From: a virus
Strand: one strand, 5' to 3'
DNA: 64,000 nucleotides
IMG/VR virus record: IMGVR_UViG_3300042934_000398
Span: 35,444-99,443 of that record
A program made the position numbers and the translations under genes. Shown here piece after piece: positions 36,274-44,306 of the stretch. The number at the start of each line of letters is the position of its first letter. Within the stretch, counting starts at the first letter, position 1. The notes beneath the pieces were generated by a model. That model saw only the letters and a list, made by a program, of their open reading frames with translations. It was not told where the DNA came from and ran no database searches.

Positions 36274-37017
36274 ATGAGTATTTCATTAGAAGAAGCCAGA
36301 AATAAGCTTGATACTTTAGAAAAATTAGCAGGTAATCCAGAGTTAATATTAACAGATTTATTTACAGAAGGTGTATCAGGAAGTAATTTTTTATATCAAA
36401 TTAATATAGATGGTAAATATATATTAGATTATTTAAAAGAATATCTTCAAAAAATATCAGTTTTATCAGATTGTATAATTACTAATAGTTCATATGATTT
36501 TTATATTTACATACAGTCATTAAAAATTGTAGAATATTACAAATATGATTCAAATGATTGTATTGTACGTATAAACGCCGACAAAAGAACGTTTAAAATT
36601 ATTAATCGATGCATTGAAGATTATGAAACCATTATGAATAAAAAATACATAAAAGGAATTAAAACATTAGACGGATATTGGATAAGGTTTCAAAATTTAA
36701 ACTTTAAAAAAAGAATTAAAAATGCTATTAATTCATTCTCTTCAAATAAGAAGTTTTACGTAAAGATTCTTGATTTTTTATTTTGGCTGAGAATAAAACA
36801 AAGTAAGGTTGATAAATTACTTAATCAAAAAATTACCGAAATCAATGAATCTAATAAGTATAATGAAGAATTTTATAATGAAGAAATTGAAAGACAAAAT
36901 TATTATTTACAATATGCACCAAAACAAATACAAAAAATTAAAGAAAAACAAAAAGAAATTTCTACATATCTATTAAGTATTGGATATAAAGAATATAAAG
37001 AAATGTCAGAACACTAA
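36274..37017 (+). CDS. Hypothetical charged protein
   Basis: 247 aa, Lys/Glu/Asn-rich, helical, with a coiled C-terminal end. AGAAAGGAAC before the ATG. It is the first + strand gene after the regulator and may be controlled by it. No domain recognised. Confidence 0.65.
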   Translation: MSISLEEARNKLDTLEKLAGNPELILTDLFTEGVSGSNFLYQINIDGKYILDYLKEYLQKISVLSDCIITNSSYDFYIYIQSLKIVEYYKYDSNDCIVRINADKRTFKIINRCIEDYETIMNKKYIKGIKTLDGYWIRFQNLNFKKRIKNAINSFSSNKKFYVKILDFLFWLRIKQSKVDKLLNQKITEINESNKYNEEFYNEEIERQNYYLQYAPKQIQKIKEKQKEISTYLLSIGYKEYKEMSEH

Positions 37018-37064
37018 ATAGCAAATAAAAGGTAGATTTTAACATGTTTTAGAAAGGAATAAAT

Positions 37065-37226
37065 ATGACTGTAAAAGAACTTAGAGACAAACTAAATAAA
37101 TTGATAGACGCAGACGAATCAGATTTATTAGTTTATTTTAACGATGGTTGTTCTTGACTTGAAGAAATTATAGAGATAAAAGAAGAATACAATGAATGTG
37201 ATAGAGAACATATTCAACTAATGTAA
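37065..37226 (+). CDS. Small protein with in-frame TGA
   Basis: ATG 37065 with AGAAAGGAA site. The frame MTVKELRDKLNKLIDADESD... reaches TGA at 37155-37157 in FNDGCS[TGA]LEEIIEI and continues to TAA. Trp at this place fits the common small phage protein pattern 'D.G.W..LEEVEI'. Downstream sequence has coding character but no start of its own. Confidence 0.55.
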
Positions 37227-37256
37227 GAGCTGATAAAACAGAATTTTATCAGCTCT
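37226..37256 (+). other. Strong hairpin
   Basis: AGAGCTGATAAAA pairs perfectly over 13 bp with TTTTATCAGCTCT, starting at the stop codon of the preceding gene. The ribosome-binding site of the next gene follows directly, without a T-run, so it probably blocks decay or modulates translation. Confidence 0.6.
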
Positions 37257-37271
37257 AAGGAAGGAGAATTT

Positions 37272-37469
37272 ATGGATATTTTTCAATGTATCAATAAAAA
37301 GAAAAGTAATGTTCATTGCCAATATAATAAATGTAAACATAATTATGATGGTATTTGTATCCACGAATATGTTATGGAAAAATACAAAGATTCTGAATAT
37401 GTTCTTATGTCAGAATGCGATATAGCATATGAAAAAAGTAGCAACTATGATGACATGTATTGGTACTAA
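37272..37469 (+). CDS. Small Cys-rich protein
   Basis: 65 aa: FQCINK..., HCQYNKCKH, GICIHEY, ECD; Cys/His pattern suggests zinc binding. AAGGAAGGAG site. Confidence 0.6.
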   Translation: MDIFQCINKKKSNVHCQYNKCKHNYDGICIHEYVMEKYKDSEYVLMSECDIAYEKSSNYDDMYWY

Positions 37470-37724
37470 GAGTAAATCAGTTGTATCTTTGATTATGTAA
37501 TGTCAAAATCCCACATAATACTCACAGTAATATTGTTCGGATACTACATGAAAAAAAGGTGACTTTGACAATGAAATTAGTGATAAATTGTGTAGAACAA
37601 TATCTTATATCGCAACTATAATTAATGAATTGCTTACACATATTTATGTAACTAGTATTAACTGAATTAAAAAATATATACATATAAATACAGATTTCTA
37701 TTACAAAAACAAAAGGAGATATAA
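37470..37724 (+). other. Intergenic region without gene
   Basis: 255 nt. It contains a long-range stem TGTCAAA (37501-37507) / TTTGACA (37564-37570) around 56 nt that includes CCCAC and GGTG, which can extend the stem. No open frame with a start is convincing. It may be a leader RNA for the dUTPase gene group. Confidence 0.4.
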
Positions 37725-37925
37725 ATGAAAGTAAAATTTATTTTTGACGCACAATTTTATAGTTACATGGAAGAAATAGTAGACTTGCAAGATAATCTAT
37801 CTGAGTCTGATATTAAAGCCATGTTTCCAATCGTATTGGGTATAGAATATAACGATAATTGTTCATTCGAAGCTATTAATGGGAAAATTGTATGTGACGA
37901 AGAAGTGTTAGCTTATACAGAATAA
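37725..37925 (+). CDS. Small hypothetical protein
   Basis: 66 aa acidic protein starting KVKFIFDAQFYSY. AAAGGAG site; 15 nt before the next gene. No family recognised. Confidence 0.6.
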   Translation: MKVKFIFDAQFYSYMEEIVDLQDNLSESDIKAMFPIVLGIEYNDNCSFEAINGKIVCDEEVLAYTE

Positions 37926-37940
37926 TAAAGGAGAAAAATT

Positions 37941-38528
37941 ATGGCAAGAGGAAAACAAAGTTTACTAGAATTAACTGCACCAGAAAATATTATAGAAACA
38001 AATGAAGAAGTTGGTTCAATACCGTTTTTCGATATAGATGACGAATATGCGATTTCTGGTTGTTATGGAGATTATGCACTGGTGATTAGAAAGAAAGCAA
38101 GTAAAACTGGGAAAGAAGAAAATGGAGAAGATAACACTAAAGTTTATACATATTATCGTTGGGATGAATTAAAATATGATAGTAAAGTATATGGTATATT
38201 TGATCTTTATTTAAAAGCGAAAAGATTACATTCGTTTAAAAACATGAAACGCACCAATGACATCAAAGAGCTTATTAAAATTGAAAAAGAAATTTCAGAC
38301 TATGTACATAACATACTAGATATTAATACAAGTGAACAGTTTAAAACAGTTTGTGATTTAACTGATACAGTTTTGTTTTTAAAGAAACAAATAGAAGAGG
38401 CAAGGAATACACTATCTGAATATAAGAAACTAATACATGATACACAATTAGAATTTAAAGAGTCTAAAAAATTAATTGTAGAAAATATGCCAAAAACAAA
38501 GAAACATCCAATTAAGGAGGAAGAATAG
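37941..38528 (+). CDS. Hypothetical protein with coiled-coil C-terminus
   Basis: 195 aa. The N-half contains a beta-rich segment (ISGCYGDYALVIRKKASKTG); the C-half is a coiled coil (residues 105-185). It ends 1 nt before the dUTPase ATG, so it is in the same operon. Unknown function. Confidence 0.65.
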   Translation: MARGKQSLLELTAPENIIETNEEVGSIPFFDIDDEYAISGCYGDYALVIRKKASKTGKEENGEDNTKVYTYYRWDELKYDSKVYGIFDLYLKAKRLHSFKNMKRTNDIKELIKIEKEISDYVHNILDINTSEQFKTVCDLTDTVLFLKKQIEEARNTLSEYKKLIHDTQLEFKESKKLIVENMPKTKKHPIKEEE

Positions 38529-38529
38529 A

Positions 38530-39030
38530 ATGACACTAAAAGAAAATGAATTGCTATTTGCAAAAGTAAGAGATGGTGCTATTATACCAAGCAAGAGAGA
38601 AGAAGATGGTTGTTTCGATATATACGCATGTTTTAATGAAGAATATATGGTAATTCCGCCACACACAAATAAGTTAATTCCTACTGGTATAGCTTCGGCG
38701 TTTACTCCAAAATATCGTTTAGCTATTAGGGAACGTGGCAGTAATACTAAATCAACACTAATCACAATGGCAGGTCAAGTTGATAGTGGATACAGAGGAG
38801 AAATATTTGTAAGTCTATATAATGGAAACGATATTCATATTGAAATAACTAAAAATATTATAGAGGTGGAAAAGACAGAAGATTTAATTCGTGTACCTTA
38901 TACAAAAGCAATTGCTCAATTTGCTATAGAAGAAGTTCCTGTTATGAATGTTAAAGAAATTAGTTATGAATACTTGGTTAAAATAGAATCAGAACGTGGT
39001 ATTGGCAAATTAGGAAGCAGCACAAAGTAA
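38530..39030 (+). CDS. dut: dUTP diphosphatase (trimeric type)
   Basis: 166 aa. All five dUTPase motifs can be traced: DGCFDIYA, RERGSNTKS, GQVDSGYRGEI, the middle beta region, and C-terminal ERGIGKLGSS. It hydrolyses dUTP to dUMP, preventing uracil incorporation and feeding thymidylate synthesis (see the ThyX-like gene at 46560). AAGGAGGAA site. Confidence 0.88.
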   Translation: MTLKENELLFAKVRDGAIIPSKREEDGCFDIYACFNEEYMVIPPHTNKLIPTGIASAFTPKYRLAIRERGSNTKSTLITMAGQVDSGYRGEIFVSLYNGNDIHIEITKNIIEVEKTEDLIRVPYTKAIAQFAIEEVPVMNVKEISYEYLVKIESERGIGKLGSSTK

Positions 39031-39038
39031 AATTAAAT

Positions 39039-39150
39039 ACAAATAATAATAAACAAGTTATTGACATTTGATTAAGAACGTGTTATATTTAGTTCATGGC
39101 AGAAATACAAGCTATAGAATATAAGTATATCACGTTTTTAATTTCTGTCT
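39039..39150 (+). promoter_or_regulatory. Second promoter nested in a terminator-like hairpin
   Basis: Linker motif 39039-39057, TTGACA 39061-39066, 17-bp spacer, TATATT 39084-39089. Left arm AACGTGTTATA (39077-39087) pairs with TATATCACGTT (39126-39136), followed by TTTTT. A second possible hairpin, GGCAGAAAT / ATTTCTGTC, is formed only within the new transcript. Same architecture as 25783-25882. Confidence 0.65.
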
Positions 39151-39198
39151 TACATAAAAAATATAACAAAGATAATAATAAACAAGAAAGGGGGAAAT

Positions 39199-39561
39199 AT
39201 GAGATTTAAGGATTATAAAGCAATGTTACATAAAGAAGAACGAATGCTTAATCGTATTCACACAATGGACATGAGTTTAAATGGTGGTGATGAATTAGTA
39301 GATATCTATGATATTACAATACCAGAAAACTTCAAATTAACAAAGCCAAAAAGAAAGAAGATTTACAGAGCCTTTAATTACTTTATCAGAAATGGATTCT
39401 TTGACAAACCAATAAGTGTTATTATTGAAAGCAATGAGAATGGTAAGGCTAATAGATTTGTTTTGGTAGATGGGTATTCAAGATATGTGGCTGCAAGGTG
39501 GATGTATATGAGGTTTATTCCGGTTAAATACATAGATATTAACGATGTTATAATTAAATAA
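39199..39561 (+). CDS. ParB/sulfiredoxin-fold small protein
   Basis: 120 aa. VLVDGYSRYVAAR matches the ParB-like 'xDGxxRxxAA' motif, and the preceding PISVIIESNENG strand fits the fold. Phage proteins of this type can be DNA-binding or nucleases; the activity cannot be told from sequence. GGGGG-type ribosome-binding site. Confidence 0.7.
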   Translation: MRFKDYKAMLHKEERMLNRIHTMDMSLNGGDELVDIYDITIPENFKLTKPKRKKIYRAFNYFIRNGFFDKPISVIIESNENGKANRFVLVDGYSRYVAARWMYMRFIPVKYIDINDVIIK

Positions 39562-39598
39562 GAAATGTAAATAATAATATACGAGGTAAGTAGAATTT

Positions 39599-39964
39599 AT
39601 GAGAGATAAAAATAGGATTAAACCATTCTTAGCAGAACTAGAAAAAGCATGGTTATACAGCCCTGATTTAAGATTTACGCAGCTTGTTATTAATCTACTT
39701 GGAATTGATTCATATTATATGGAAGACGAAGATGCTTTGAAGGTTATTCAACGATATAATGGAACTAAGGACGATGAGATATTTAAAGTTAGATGCAAGT
39801 GAGAATCTTGTGGTAAAGAAATTAAGGTAGGTGTTCCAAAGAAAGATTACTACGGTGGCGATTTTGATTGTAGATTTGGAAATACATGTAATGAATGCGT
39901 ACCGTCAGATAGTGTTACTAGGGATGGAATGTGCGAAAGTACATATTTAGAAATCGAAGAATAG
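39599..39964 (+). CDS. Zinc-knuckle protein with in-frame TGA inside the zinc motif
   Basis: ATG 39599. The first 67 codons (RIKPFLAELEKAWLYSPDLRF...) form a known-looking small phage domain. The frame then meets TGA at 39800-39802 within RC-K-[TGA]-E-S-CGKEI and continues for 53 codons, YYGGDFDCRFGNTCNEC... to TAG. The first Cys of a CxxxxC knuckle lies before the TGA and the rest behind it, so the two parts belong to one protein in which TGA stands where Trp would fit. No start codon or ribosome-binding site follows the TGA. Confidence 0.7.
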
Positions 39965-40009
39965 AAGCCAAAACAAAGATGTACTTTATTAGGAGTTGAA
40001 AGGAGATTT

Positions 40010-40165
40010 ATGAAAAGAGAAGACGAAATTACTAGGTTAATATTATTATGGGGATATGAAACAATAGGTGATTTATCGGATGGGATTCCATTCTGCACAT
40101 TATCTTCATTATCAAGTTACTTAGCAGATAATATGATTTTAAAATCTGAAATAGAAAATCAATAA
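40010..40165 (+). CDS. Small hypothetical protein
   Basis: 51 aa (MKREDEITRLILLWGYETIGDL...). GAAAGGAG site 6 nt before ATG. Unknown. Confidence 0.55.
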   Translation: MKREDEITRLILLWGYETIGDLSDGIPFCTLSSLSSYLADNMILKSEIENQ

Positions 40166-40212
40166 CAAATCTAAAATTGGTGTGCTTATTAAAAGAAAGA
40201 GAGGAATAAACA

Positions 40213-40641
40213 ATGGGATTGGATAGAGAACCTATAAAGATTGCAAATGCTTTAAAAATTGCAAAAGAATATTATAACGAAAAAACATACCAACATGCTT
40301 TAAGAGTTATGCAATACGTAGCAGATAATGAAATGATTCAAAGTGAGTATAAAGATGAATGTGTGGCATTAGCTATAATGCACGATCTATTAGAAGATAC
40401 AGATTTTAATAGTGCTTATTTTCCAGAATACTTCAATAAAGCATTAAAATTACTAACCAAACCAAAAGAACAAGACTACATTGATTACATTAAGAACATT
40501 AAAGATACTGGCTACACAAATTGGAGAATGTGTGCTTATTGGGTTAAATTAGCAGATATGAAAGATCATTTAGCACAGACCGAAACACTTACAGATAAGT
40601 TGAAAGAAAAGTATTTAAAAGCGTTACCATATTTACTATAA
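40213..40641 (+). CDS. HD-domain hydrolase, (p)ppGpp-hydrolase-like
   Basis: 142 aa. YQHALRVMQYV, then ALAIMHDLLEDTDF, then VKLADMKDHL: the H...HD...D motif order of HD phosphohydrolases and the 'HDLLEDT' and 'KLADxxDN'-like signature of the SpoT/MESH1 hydrolase group. A phage enzyme of this kind could remove stringent alarmones, but the substrate is inferred. GAGAGGAATAAAC site. Confidence 0.7.
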   Translation: MGLDREPIKIANALKIAKEYYNEKTYQHALRVMQYVADNEMIQSEYKDECVALAIMHDLLEDTDFNSAYFPEYFNKALKLLTKPKEQDYIDYIKNIKDTGYTNWRMCAYWVKLADMKDHLAQTETLTDKLKEKYLKALPYLL

Positions 40642-40681
40642 AATGTGCATTCGATTTGCTTATTAGAAAGGGGAAAGAAAT

Positions 40682-40879
40682 ATGATTGTATCTAAAACTA
40701 GAATGTCCAAGATGCCAACTTCATGTAGTAAGTGCTCTTATTATGAAGTAGAAAGAGAATTCGGTCATGCTGACATTAGAATATGTAATGGATATGGTAA
40801 AGGATTTGATATTGAAAAGAATATTAAACCAACAGTTGAACGTTCCAAGAAATGTCCATTAATTGAAATTGAAGAGTAA
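40682..40879 (+). CDS. Small four-Cys protein
   Basis: 65 aa; SCSKCSYY, ICNGYG and KCPL form a likely zinc site ('CxxC...C...C' seen in many phage small proteins). GAAAGGGG site. Confidence 0.65.
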   Translation: MIVSKTRMSKMPTSCSKCSYYEVEREFGHADIRICNGYGKGFDIEKNIKPTVERSKKCPLIEIEE

Positions 40880-40922
40880 ATAAAAGCATTGATTGATGTA
40901 CTTATTAGAAAGGATAAAGAGT

Positions 40923-41114
40923 ATGAGTAGAATTATAAAATCGATTGCAAAATCAATCACATTAGTAACTCTTGCAATAATTATTGCTTTGGTGATACGT
41001 GTTGTTTGCAACTTGGCAATTGGTTTAATCGGTGTTTATCCATGTCTAATCATAGTTATTTTAATAATGATTATAACGGCAAGTGCAATGTTTTACAAAG
41101 ACAGTAACAGATAA
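40923..41114 (+). CDS. Small membrane protein
   Basis: 63 aa with two transmembrane helices (about residues 11-30 and 36-56). AGAAAGGATAAAGAG before ATG 40923. Unknown. Confidence 0.65.
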   Translation: MSRIIKSIAKSITLVTLAIIIALVIRVVCNLAIGLIGVYPCLIIVILIMIITASAMFYKDSNR

Positions 41115-41132
41115 TAAGAAAGGAGATAAATA

Positions 41133-41351
41133 ATGAGCCAACCATGTAAATATAACAGTTTTAGTCCATGTGAGGAATGCGATAAGTGTTATGGTATCAA
41201 AAATCATACTCATGTATATTGTACAAACTGTAGGCATTTCAGATTAGATGATGAAGAAATTCCTTATTGCCCTTACGAAGAAAAAGAATGTGATATAAGA
41301 GACTGTGAAGATAGCAGACCATTTAGTGAAAGACCAATGTATGAAGAATAA
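41133..41351 (+). CDS. Small Cys-rich protein
   Basis: 72 aa with ten Cys (PCEECDKC, YCTNC, YCPYEEKEC, DC), probably binding zinc or forming a metal cluster. AGAAAGGAG site. Confidence 0.65.
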   Translation: MSQPCKYNSFSPCEECDKCYGIKNHTHVYCTNCRHFRLDDEEIPYCPYEEKECDIRDCEDSRPFSERPMYEE

Positions 41352-41394
41352 TTGATGTTACCGACACGAATGTCGGGAAGAAAGGACGAATTAG

Positions 41395-41577
41395 ATGAAA
41401 CTAGAACATGAATTATTAGAAGAATACATATATATAAATTTCCCATACGAAGAATATGGAGATTTAACAATAGAAAATATGTTAACCATATACGACTCAT
41501 TGGGATACAAATCTTATGTATTAAATGTCGCTGCTAAAAACTTGGGAAAAGATTTACTGAAACTATTTAAAAGATGA
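41395..41577 (+). CDS. Small hypothetical protein ending TGA-TAG
   Basis: 60 aa, helical. The stop TGA is immediately followed in frame by TAG, so reading TGA as Trp would add just one residue. AGAAAGGAC site. Confidence 0.6.
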   Translation: MKLEHELLEEYIYINFPYEEYGDLTIENMLTIYDSLGYKSYVLNVAAKNLGKDLLKLFKR

Positions 41578-41615
41578 TAGATCATTGATTTTATTAGGTT
41601 GAGAAAGGAGAAAAT

Positions 41616-41723
41616 ATGTTAGACAAATTATTATGTAAGATACAATTATATAGTTATTTATTACCAACATGTAGAATTGGTAATGCTATCATGGATTTTA
41701 GAAAACAACACACAATCAAATAA
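41616..41723 (+). CDS. Very small hypothetical protein
   Basis: 35 aa (MLDKLLCKIQLYSYLLPTC...) with a GAAAGGAG site at good spacing. Could be a genuine microprotein. Confidence 0.45.
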   Translation: MLDKLLCKIQLYSYLLPTCRIGNAIMDFRKQHTIK

Positions 41724-41757
41724 ACCTTCTAATGGGTTTGTGGAAAGGAAGTGAAAA

Positions 41758-42009
41758 ATGAATCTAATAGATTTCCATGTAACTAAAATCATATCTGAAG
41801 AAAAAGATGTAGTATATAAATTATTAAATATAACAAAAGAACAGGTAGATAACGAAACAGAAGAATTGTGGAAAAACTTTCTTCTTGGAAATGGTGTAAA
41901 ACAGACATACGAATATTGGGATGATGGTGGGACAAGAATAGATACAGAAATATTTAACTTAGATAAAAATCAGAAACCATATTATGTAGGTTATGTTGGG
42001 CAACATTAA
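41758..42009 (+). CDS. Small hypothetical protein
   Basis: 83 aa; amphipathic N-half, then WDDGGTRIDTEIF. GGAAAGGAAGTGAAAA site. Unknown. Confidence 0.6.
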   Translation: MNLIDFHVTKIISEEKDVVYKLLNITKEQVDNETEELWKNFLLGNGVKQTYEYWDDGGTRIDTEIFNLDKNQKPYYVGYVGQH

Positions 42010-42048
42010 AAGATAATAATAAACACAATAATTAAAGAGGAGGATTGC

Positions 42049-42636
42049 ATGAACGAGAAATTTAACTTTGTTTTCTGTAAATACGCACATGGAAAGAATA
42101 AAAATTATATAAAATGTGCCAACTGCAAAAAAGATATGTGTCCAAGTGTTAGTAATATTTTATACGGTAAAGTATTCAAGTTACCTGTAATCAAACAAAT
42201 ATATAAATTAATCAGTAATATTTATTATGATATTGAAACAAAGAGATATGAAAATGACTACATAAACGAGTACGAAATAGGTGATATGAAACACATATGG
42301 GGACTTAAATCATATGATGATTTATCTTCAAGTAGCGGAGCTAATATACATATAATGAATGATATCGAATTACTCTATCATAAAGATACGGAAGATTATT
42401 CTATCAGTATTGAAACAATCTATATGTTTGAATTAAAAGATGGAGATATAAAATATCTTAAATGTCTATTGGATAACTTTACTAAATGGATGGACGAGCA
42501 TGGATATAGAACAGATAGCAGGGTTAATTTATACGAAGTATTTACATATGGTAACAACATCAACACGCATTTTAAGACAATAGAAGAGTGTTATGCAAAC
42601 TTTAAGATGCTAGTTAATGGGTATTGTAGTTTATAA
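42049..42636 (+). CDS. Hypothetical protein with N-terminal zinc knuckle
   Basis: 195 aa. FCKYAHG...KCANCKKDMC near the N-terminus suggests a zinc site. The rest is a globular domain without recognised motifs. It follows a linker motif at 42011 and an AGAGGAGG site. Confidence 0.65.
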   Translation: MNEKFNFVFCKYAHGKNKNYIKCANCKKDMCPSVSNILYGKVFKLPVIKQIYKLISNIYYDIETKRYENDYINEYEIGDMKHIWGLKSYDDLSSSSGANIHIMNDIELLYHKDTEDYSISIETIYMFELKDGDIKYLKCLLDNFTKWMDEHGYRTDSRVNLYEVFTYGNNINTHFKTIEECYANFKMLVNGYCSL

Positions 42637-42684
42637 AAGCAAACTGAATTAGGATTTTGTTGACATTTTTATGAAAGGAGAGCA

Positions 42685-42900
42685 ATGGAAAAATTAATTG
42701 TAATATGGGGCAACGGATATGTTGGTGAATATGAGAAACGAGGAAAAGGATATTACCAGATATCAAACTTACATGAAGAAGTTTTCTGGGAAGTATTTAG
42801 AAAAGGTGTATTTAAAGATAAAAAAGATACTGCAAGATTTAAATTTATTCGTGGCAATGACATGGAGAAATTTGCAGCTACTAGAGATTTTATATTTTAA
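42685..42900 (+). CDS. Small hypothetical protein
   Basis: 71 aa, beta-rich (LIVIWGNGYVGEYEKRGKGYYQ). GAAAGGAGAG site. Unknown. Confidence 0.6.
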   Translation: MEKLIVIWGNGYVGEYEKRGKGYYQISNLHEEVFWEVFRKGVFKDKKDTARFKFIRGNDMEKFAATRDFIF

Positions 42901-42942
42901 CATCAATTGTAGTATCGATTTGAAGATTAGAAAGGAGTACAT

Positions 42943-43260
42943 ATGGAACAATCAGACGGTAATAAAGCCGGAGAAGCATTAAGAACTATATTAAACAGGT
43001 TAAAAACGATTAAAGATGAACCAGTAGAAGAATGCAAGAAGAGAGGATGTTTCCACTGCAAGAACTACGTTAGAAGAGAAGGATATAATCAGCAATGGGG
43101 AATGTATCAATTCTATAATAACTATTGTAACAAGGGCGTAGAAGAAGATAAACACATGTATATGGATAAAGATTGTGTATCATTTGAATTAGGTGAAAAT
43201 CAGTATATTTATATGTCTGACAAAGAAAAAAGAAGGATTGAGCGAGGTTGTAGAATATGA
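42943..43260 (+). CDS. Cys-containing hypothetical protein
   Basis: 105 aa; ECKKRGCFHCKNY, YCNKG and DC give a Cys/His cluster. Stops at TGA overlapping the next ATG (ATATGAAG), indicating coupling. AAAGGAG site. Confidence 0.65.
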   Translation: MEQSDGNKAGEALRTILNRLKTIKDEPVEECKKRGCFHCKNYVRREGYNQQWGMYQFYNNYCNKGVEEDKHMYMDKDCVSFELGENQYIYMSDKEKRRIERGCRI

Positions 43261-43535
43261 AGAAAATTAAAGTAGTTGATTTTATTAAAACATTAGAAGA
43301 AATTTGTTTTGATGATGAAACAGAGTTAGTTTTCGACACACTAGATGGAACTACAGGAGAGCCGTATGATTTAGAATTAAATGAGTTTTATTTCGGTGAT
43401 GCTTTATGTGTACCTAACGTGAATGAAATTAACATTGAATTTATGGTAAGCGATGAATTTATCAAGGCAAAATCAAGTGAATTGGTTAGTGATCTTGCTG
43501 AAGAAATCAGGGATGTAATTAATAAGTACAGATAA
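43257..43535 (+). CDS. Small acidic hypothetical protein
   Basis: 92 aa, acidic, start overlapping the previous gene by 4 nt. KVVDFIKTLEEI... then GEPYDLELNEF. Unknown. Confidence 0.65.
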   Translation: MKKIKVVDFIKTLEEICFDDETELVFDTLDGTTGEPYDLELNEFYFGDALCVPNVNEINIEFMVSDEFIKAKSSELVSDLAEEIRDVINKYR

Positions 43536-43583
43536 GACAACCAAATCAACAATTGCTTTGGTTATGAGAAAGGAGTGATAACA

Positions 43584-43748
43584 ATAATTCAAGCACCATG
43601 TAAAGGCTGTCCAGATAGATATTTGGACTGTTATGATAAATGTAGTAAATTCAATACATATAAGTTAGAGAGTGATAATATTAAACAAATGAAATGAAAT
43701 TGCGAGAAAATATATTTAGAAATTATATGGGGCAACAATCAAAAATAA
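43584..43748 (+). CDS. Small Cys protein, ATA start and in-frame TGA
   Basis: The frame IQAPCKGCPDRYLDCYDKC matches a very common phage zinc-like opening 'APCKxCPDR...C..C'. No ATG is present. GTG 43575 is inside the site AAAGGAGTGAT, and ATA 43584 is the fitting start. A TGA occurs at 43695-43697 after QMK; the frame continues NCEKIYLEIIWG to TAA 43748. The protein may simply end at 43697 (37 aa); the extension is less convincing than in the other TGA genes. Confidence 0.5.
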
Positions 43749-43822
43749 ATGACAAGAATAAGTTTGAGAAAAGTAAATTTCACAGACCTAGCGGATGTCA
43801 AAGTTAGAAAGGAGTATTGAAA

Positions 43823-44017
43823 ATGAGTGATATCACAAGAAAAGGTTGGAAATGTGATGCTTGTGAAAAAGAATTTTTTGAAGGTCAGTATGGATATGCT
43901 AATAGATATAAAGTAATAATAGAGCATCATTCAAATACCATTGATGGTAATAATACAGATTTAAAAGATGTGTGTAAAGAATGTGTTGATAGGATAATAG
44001 ATGCTTTAAATATTTAA
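43823..44017 (+). CDS. Small zinc-finger protein
   Basis: 64 aa: KCDACEKEFFEG...DVCKECVDRI, two CxxC pairs at the usual spacing of a treble-clef finger. GAAAGGAG site before ATG 43823. Confidence 0.65.
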   Translation: MSDITRKGWKCDACEKEFFEGQYGYANRYKVIIEHHSNTIDGNNTDLKDVCKECVDRIIDALNI

Positions 44018-44041
44018 TAACCGGCTTAAAAAGGAGAGGTA

Positions 44042-44245
44042 ATGAATAGTAATATAACACGAATTAACTGTAATGAACCAAGATCAATGTATTTATTCTT
44101 CAGTAGAGTACAAAGGATACTATCTAAAAATCATGGTGGAGTGGCACCAAAAGGATTGTGGAATGAATTAAAAGAACTTGAGATGGATGCACTAAATTAT
44201 TACTTCTATGATGCATACTTAGATAAACAAAGAGAAACCAAATAA
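44042..44245 (+). CDS. Small hypothetical protein
   Basis: 67 aa, basic; AAAGGAGAGGT site. No recognised motif. Confidence 0.6.
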   Translation: MNSNITRINCNEPRSMYLFFSRVQRILSKNHGGVAPKGLWNELKELEMDALNYYFYDAYLDKQRETK

Positions 44246-44306
44246 ATGCGTTATTCGATTAGCTTAGTACAAATAATAATATACAATAATAAAGGAGAAT
44301 GAAACA

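Noticed and set aside
42659-42664. TTGACA box as a promoter
   Set aside because: No -10-like hexamer at 16-18 bp; the following sequence is the ribosome-binding site of the next gene.
30819-43748. Complete switch to genetic code 4
   Set aside because: TGG is the dominant Trp codon throughout, and several TGA codons end genes at natural positions (e.g. 17708, 62499); only a few in-frame TGAs exist.
43749-43820. Short frame MTRISLRKVNF... after the 43584 gene
   Set aside because: It runs through the next gene's ribosome-binding site and has none of its own.
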